Below are positions 15,815-15,844 of a stretch of 15,844 bases of DNA, piece after piece (position 1 is the first letter of the stretch; every line of letters begins with the position of its first letter). Below the pieces are notes generated by a model. That model was not told the origin of the DNA. It did no database searches and worked only from the letters and a program-made list of their open reading frames with translations. Location: the NCBI GenBank assembly GCA_937965795.1, contig CALCMD010000018.1, forward strand, positions 1-15,844, given 5' to 3'. Origin of the DNA: an uncultured Lachnospiraceae bacterium (GTDB lineage: Bacteria > Bacillota > Clostridia > Lachnospirales > Lachnospiraceae). The translations under genes were made by a program, and so were the position numbers.

Positions 15815-15836
15815 TTTTCCTATTTTCCTTTATGAG
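15808..15836 (+). promoter_or_regulatory. possible divergent promoter toward the right edge
   Basis: On the plus strand TTGGCA (15808-15813; five of six positions) is followed after exactly 17 bases by TATGAG (15831-15836; four of six). It would serve a gene beyond the right end of the window, transcribed away from murE. No such gene is visible here, and the spacer is T/C-rich, so this is a weak call. Confidence 0.3.
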
Positions 15837-15844
15837 GCCTCCCA

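Noticed and set aside
1..15844. CRISPR arrays, tRNA or rRNA genes, insertion sequences, riboswitches, phage or defence genes
   Set aside because: I looked on both strands and in the three gaps without genes. No direct repeats with spacers, cloverleaf, transposase or aptamer-like leader is visible.

Overview
The window is a tightly packed housekeeping region from a low-to-moderate-GC Gram-positive bacterium, most likely an anaerobic Clostridia of the Lachnospiraceae type. This is inferred from the gene order, a PASTA-domain Ser/Thr kinase, a Spo0E-like sporulation regulator, a MurE with a DNPR motif (meso-diaminopimelate type), and strong AGGAGG-type ribosome binding sites. I cannot name a genus. 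Every gene I can support lies on the minus strand, so transcription runs from the right end to the left.

Block 1 (15844 down to 2427) reads murE, priA, def, fmt, a YugP-type zinc metallopeptidase, rsmB, rlmN, stp (PP2C), prkC, rsgA, rpe, thiN. The genes overlap or abut, with gaps from slight overlap to 44 bases, and I see no clear internal terminator. It therefore looks like one long, translationally coupled operon read from promoters just upstream of murE. From priA to thiN the order is that of the Bacillus subtilis priA-def-fmt-rsmB-rlmN-prpC-prkC-rsgA-rpe-thiN cluster, with the metallopeptidase gene inserted between fmt and rsmB. The operon joins cell-wall precursor synthesis (MurE), replication restart (PriA), N-terminal formyl-Met handling (Fmt, Def), rRNA methylation (RsmB, RlmN), a reversible phosphorylation switch that senses cell-wall fragments (Stp/PrkC), 30S subunit maturation (RsgA), a pentose phosphate enzyme (Rpe) and thiamine diphosphate synthesis (ThiN).

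Block 2 (2381 down to 96) is a second, shorter operon: a promoter with an extended -10 element, ychF (ribosome-associated ATPase), lgt (prolipoprotein diacylglyceryl transferase), a small Spo0E-like phosphatase gene overlapping the end of lgt, and a good rho-independent terminator. The leftmost ~95 bases have no gene I can assign with confidence.

I did not find an undescribed defence system, mobile element, CRISPR array, RNA gene or riboswitch. The points most worth a second look are the architecture of the murE promoter region (back-to-back -35 elements forming an inverted repeat), the small Spo0E-like gene attached to lgt, the metallopeptidase inserted in the conserved operon, and the reduced PASTA set plus C-terminal domain of PrkC.
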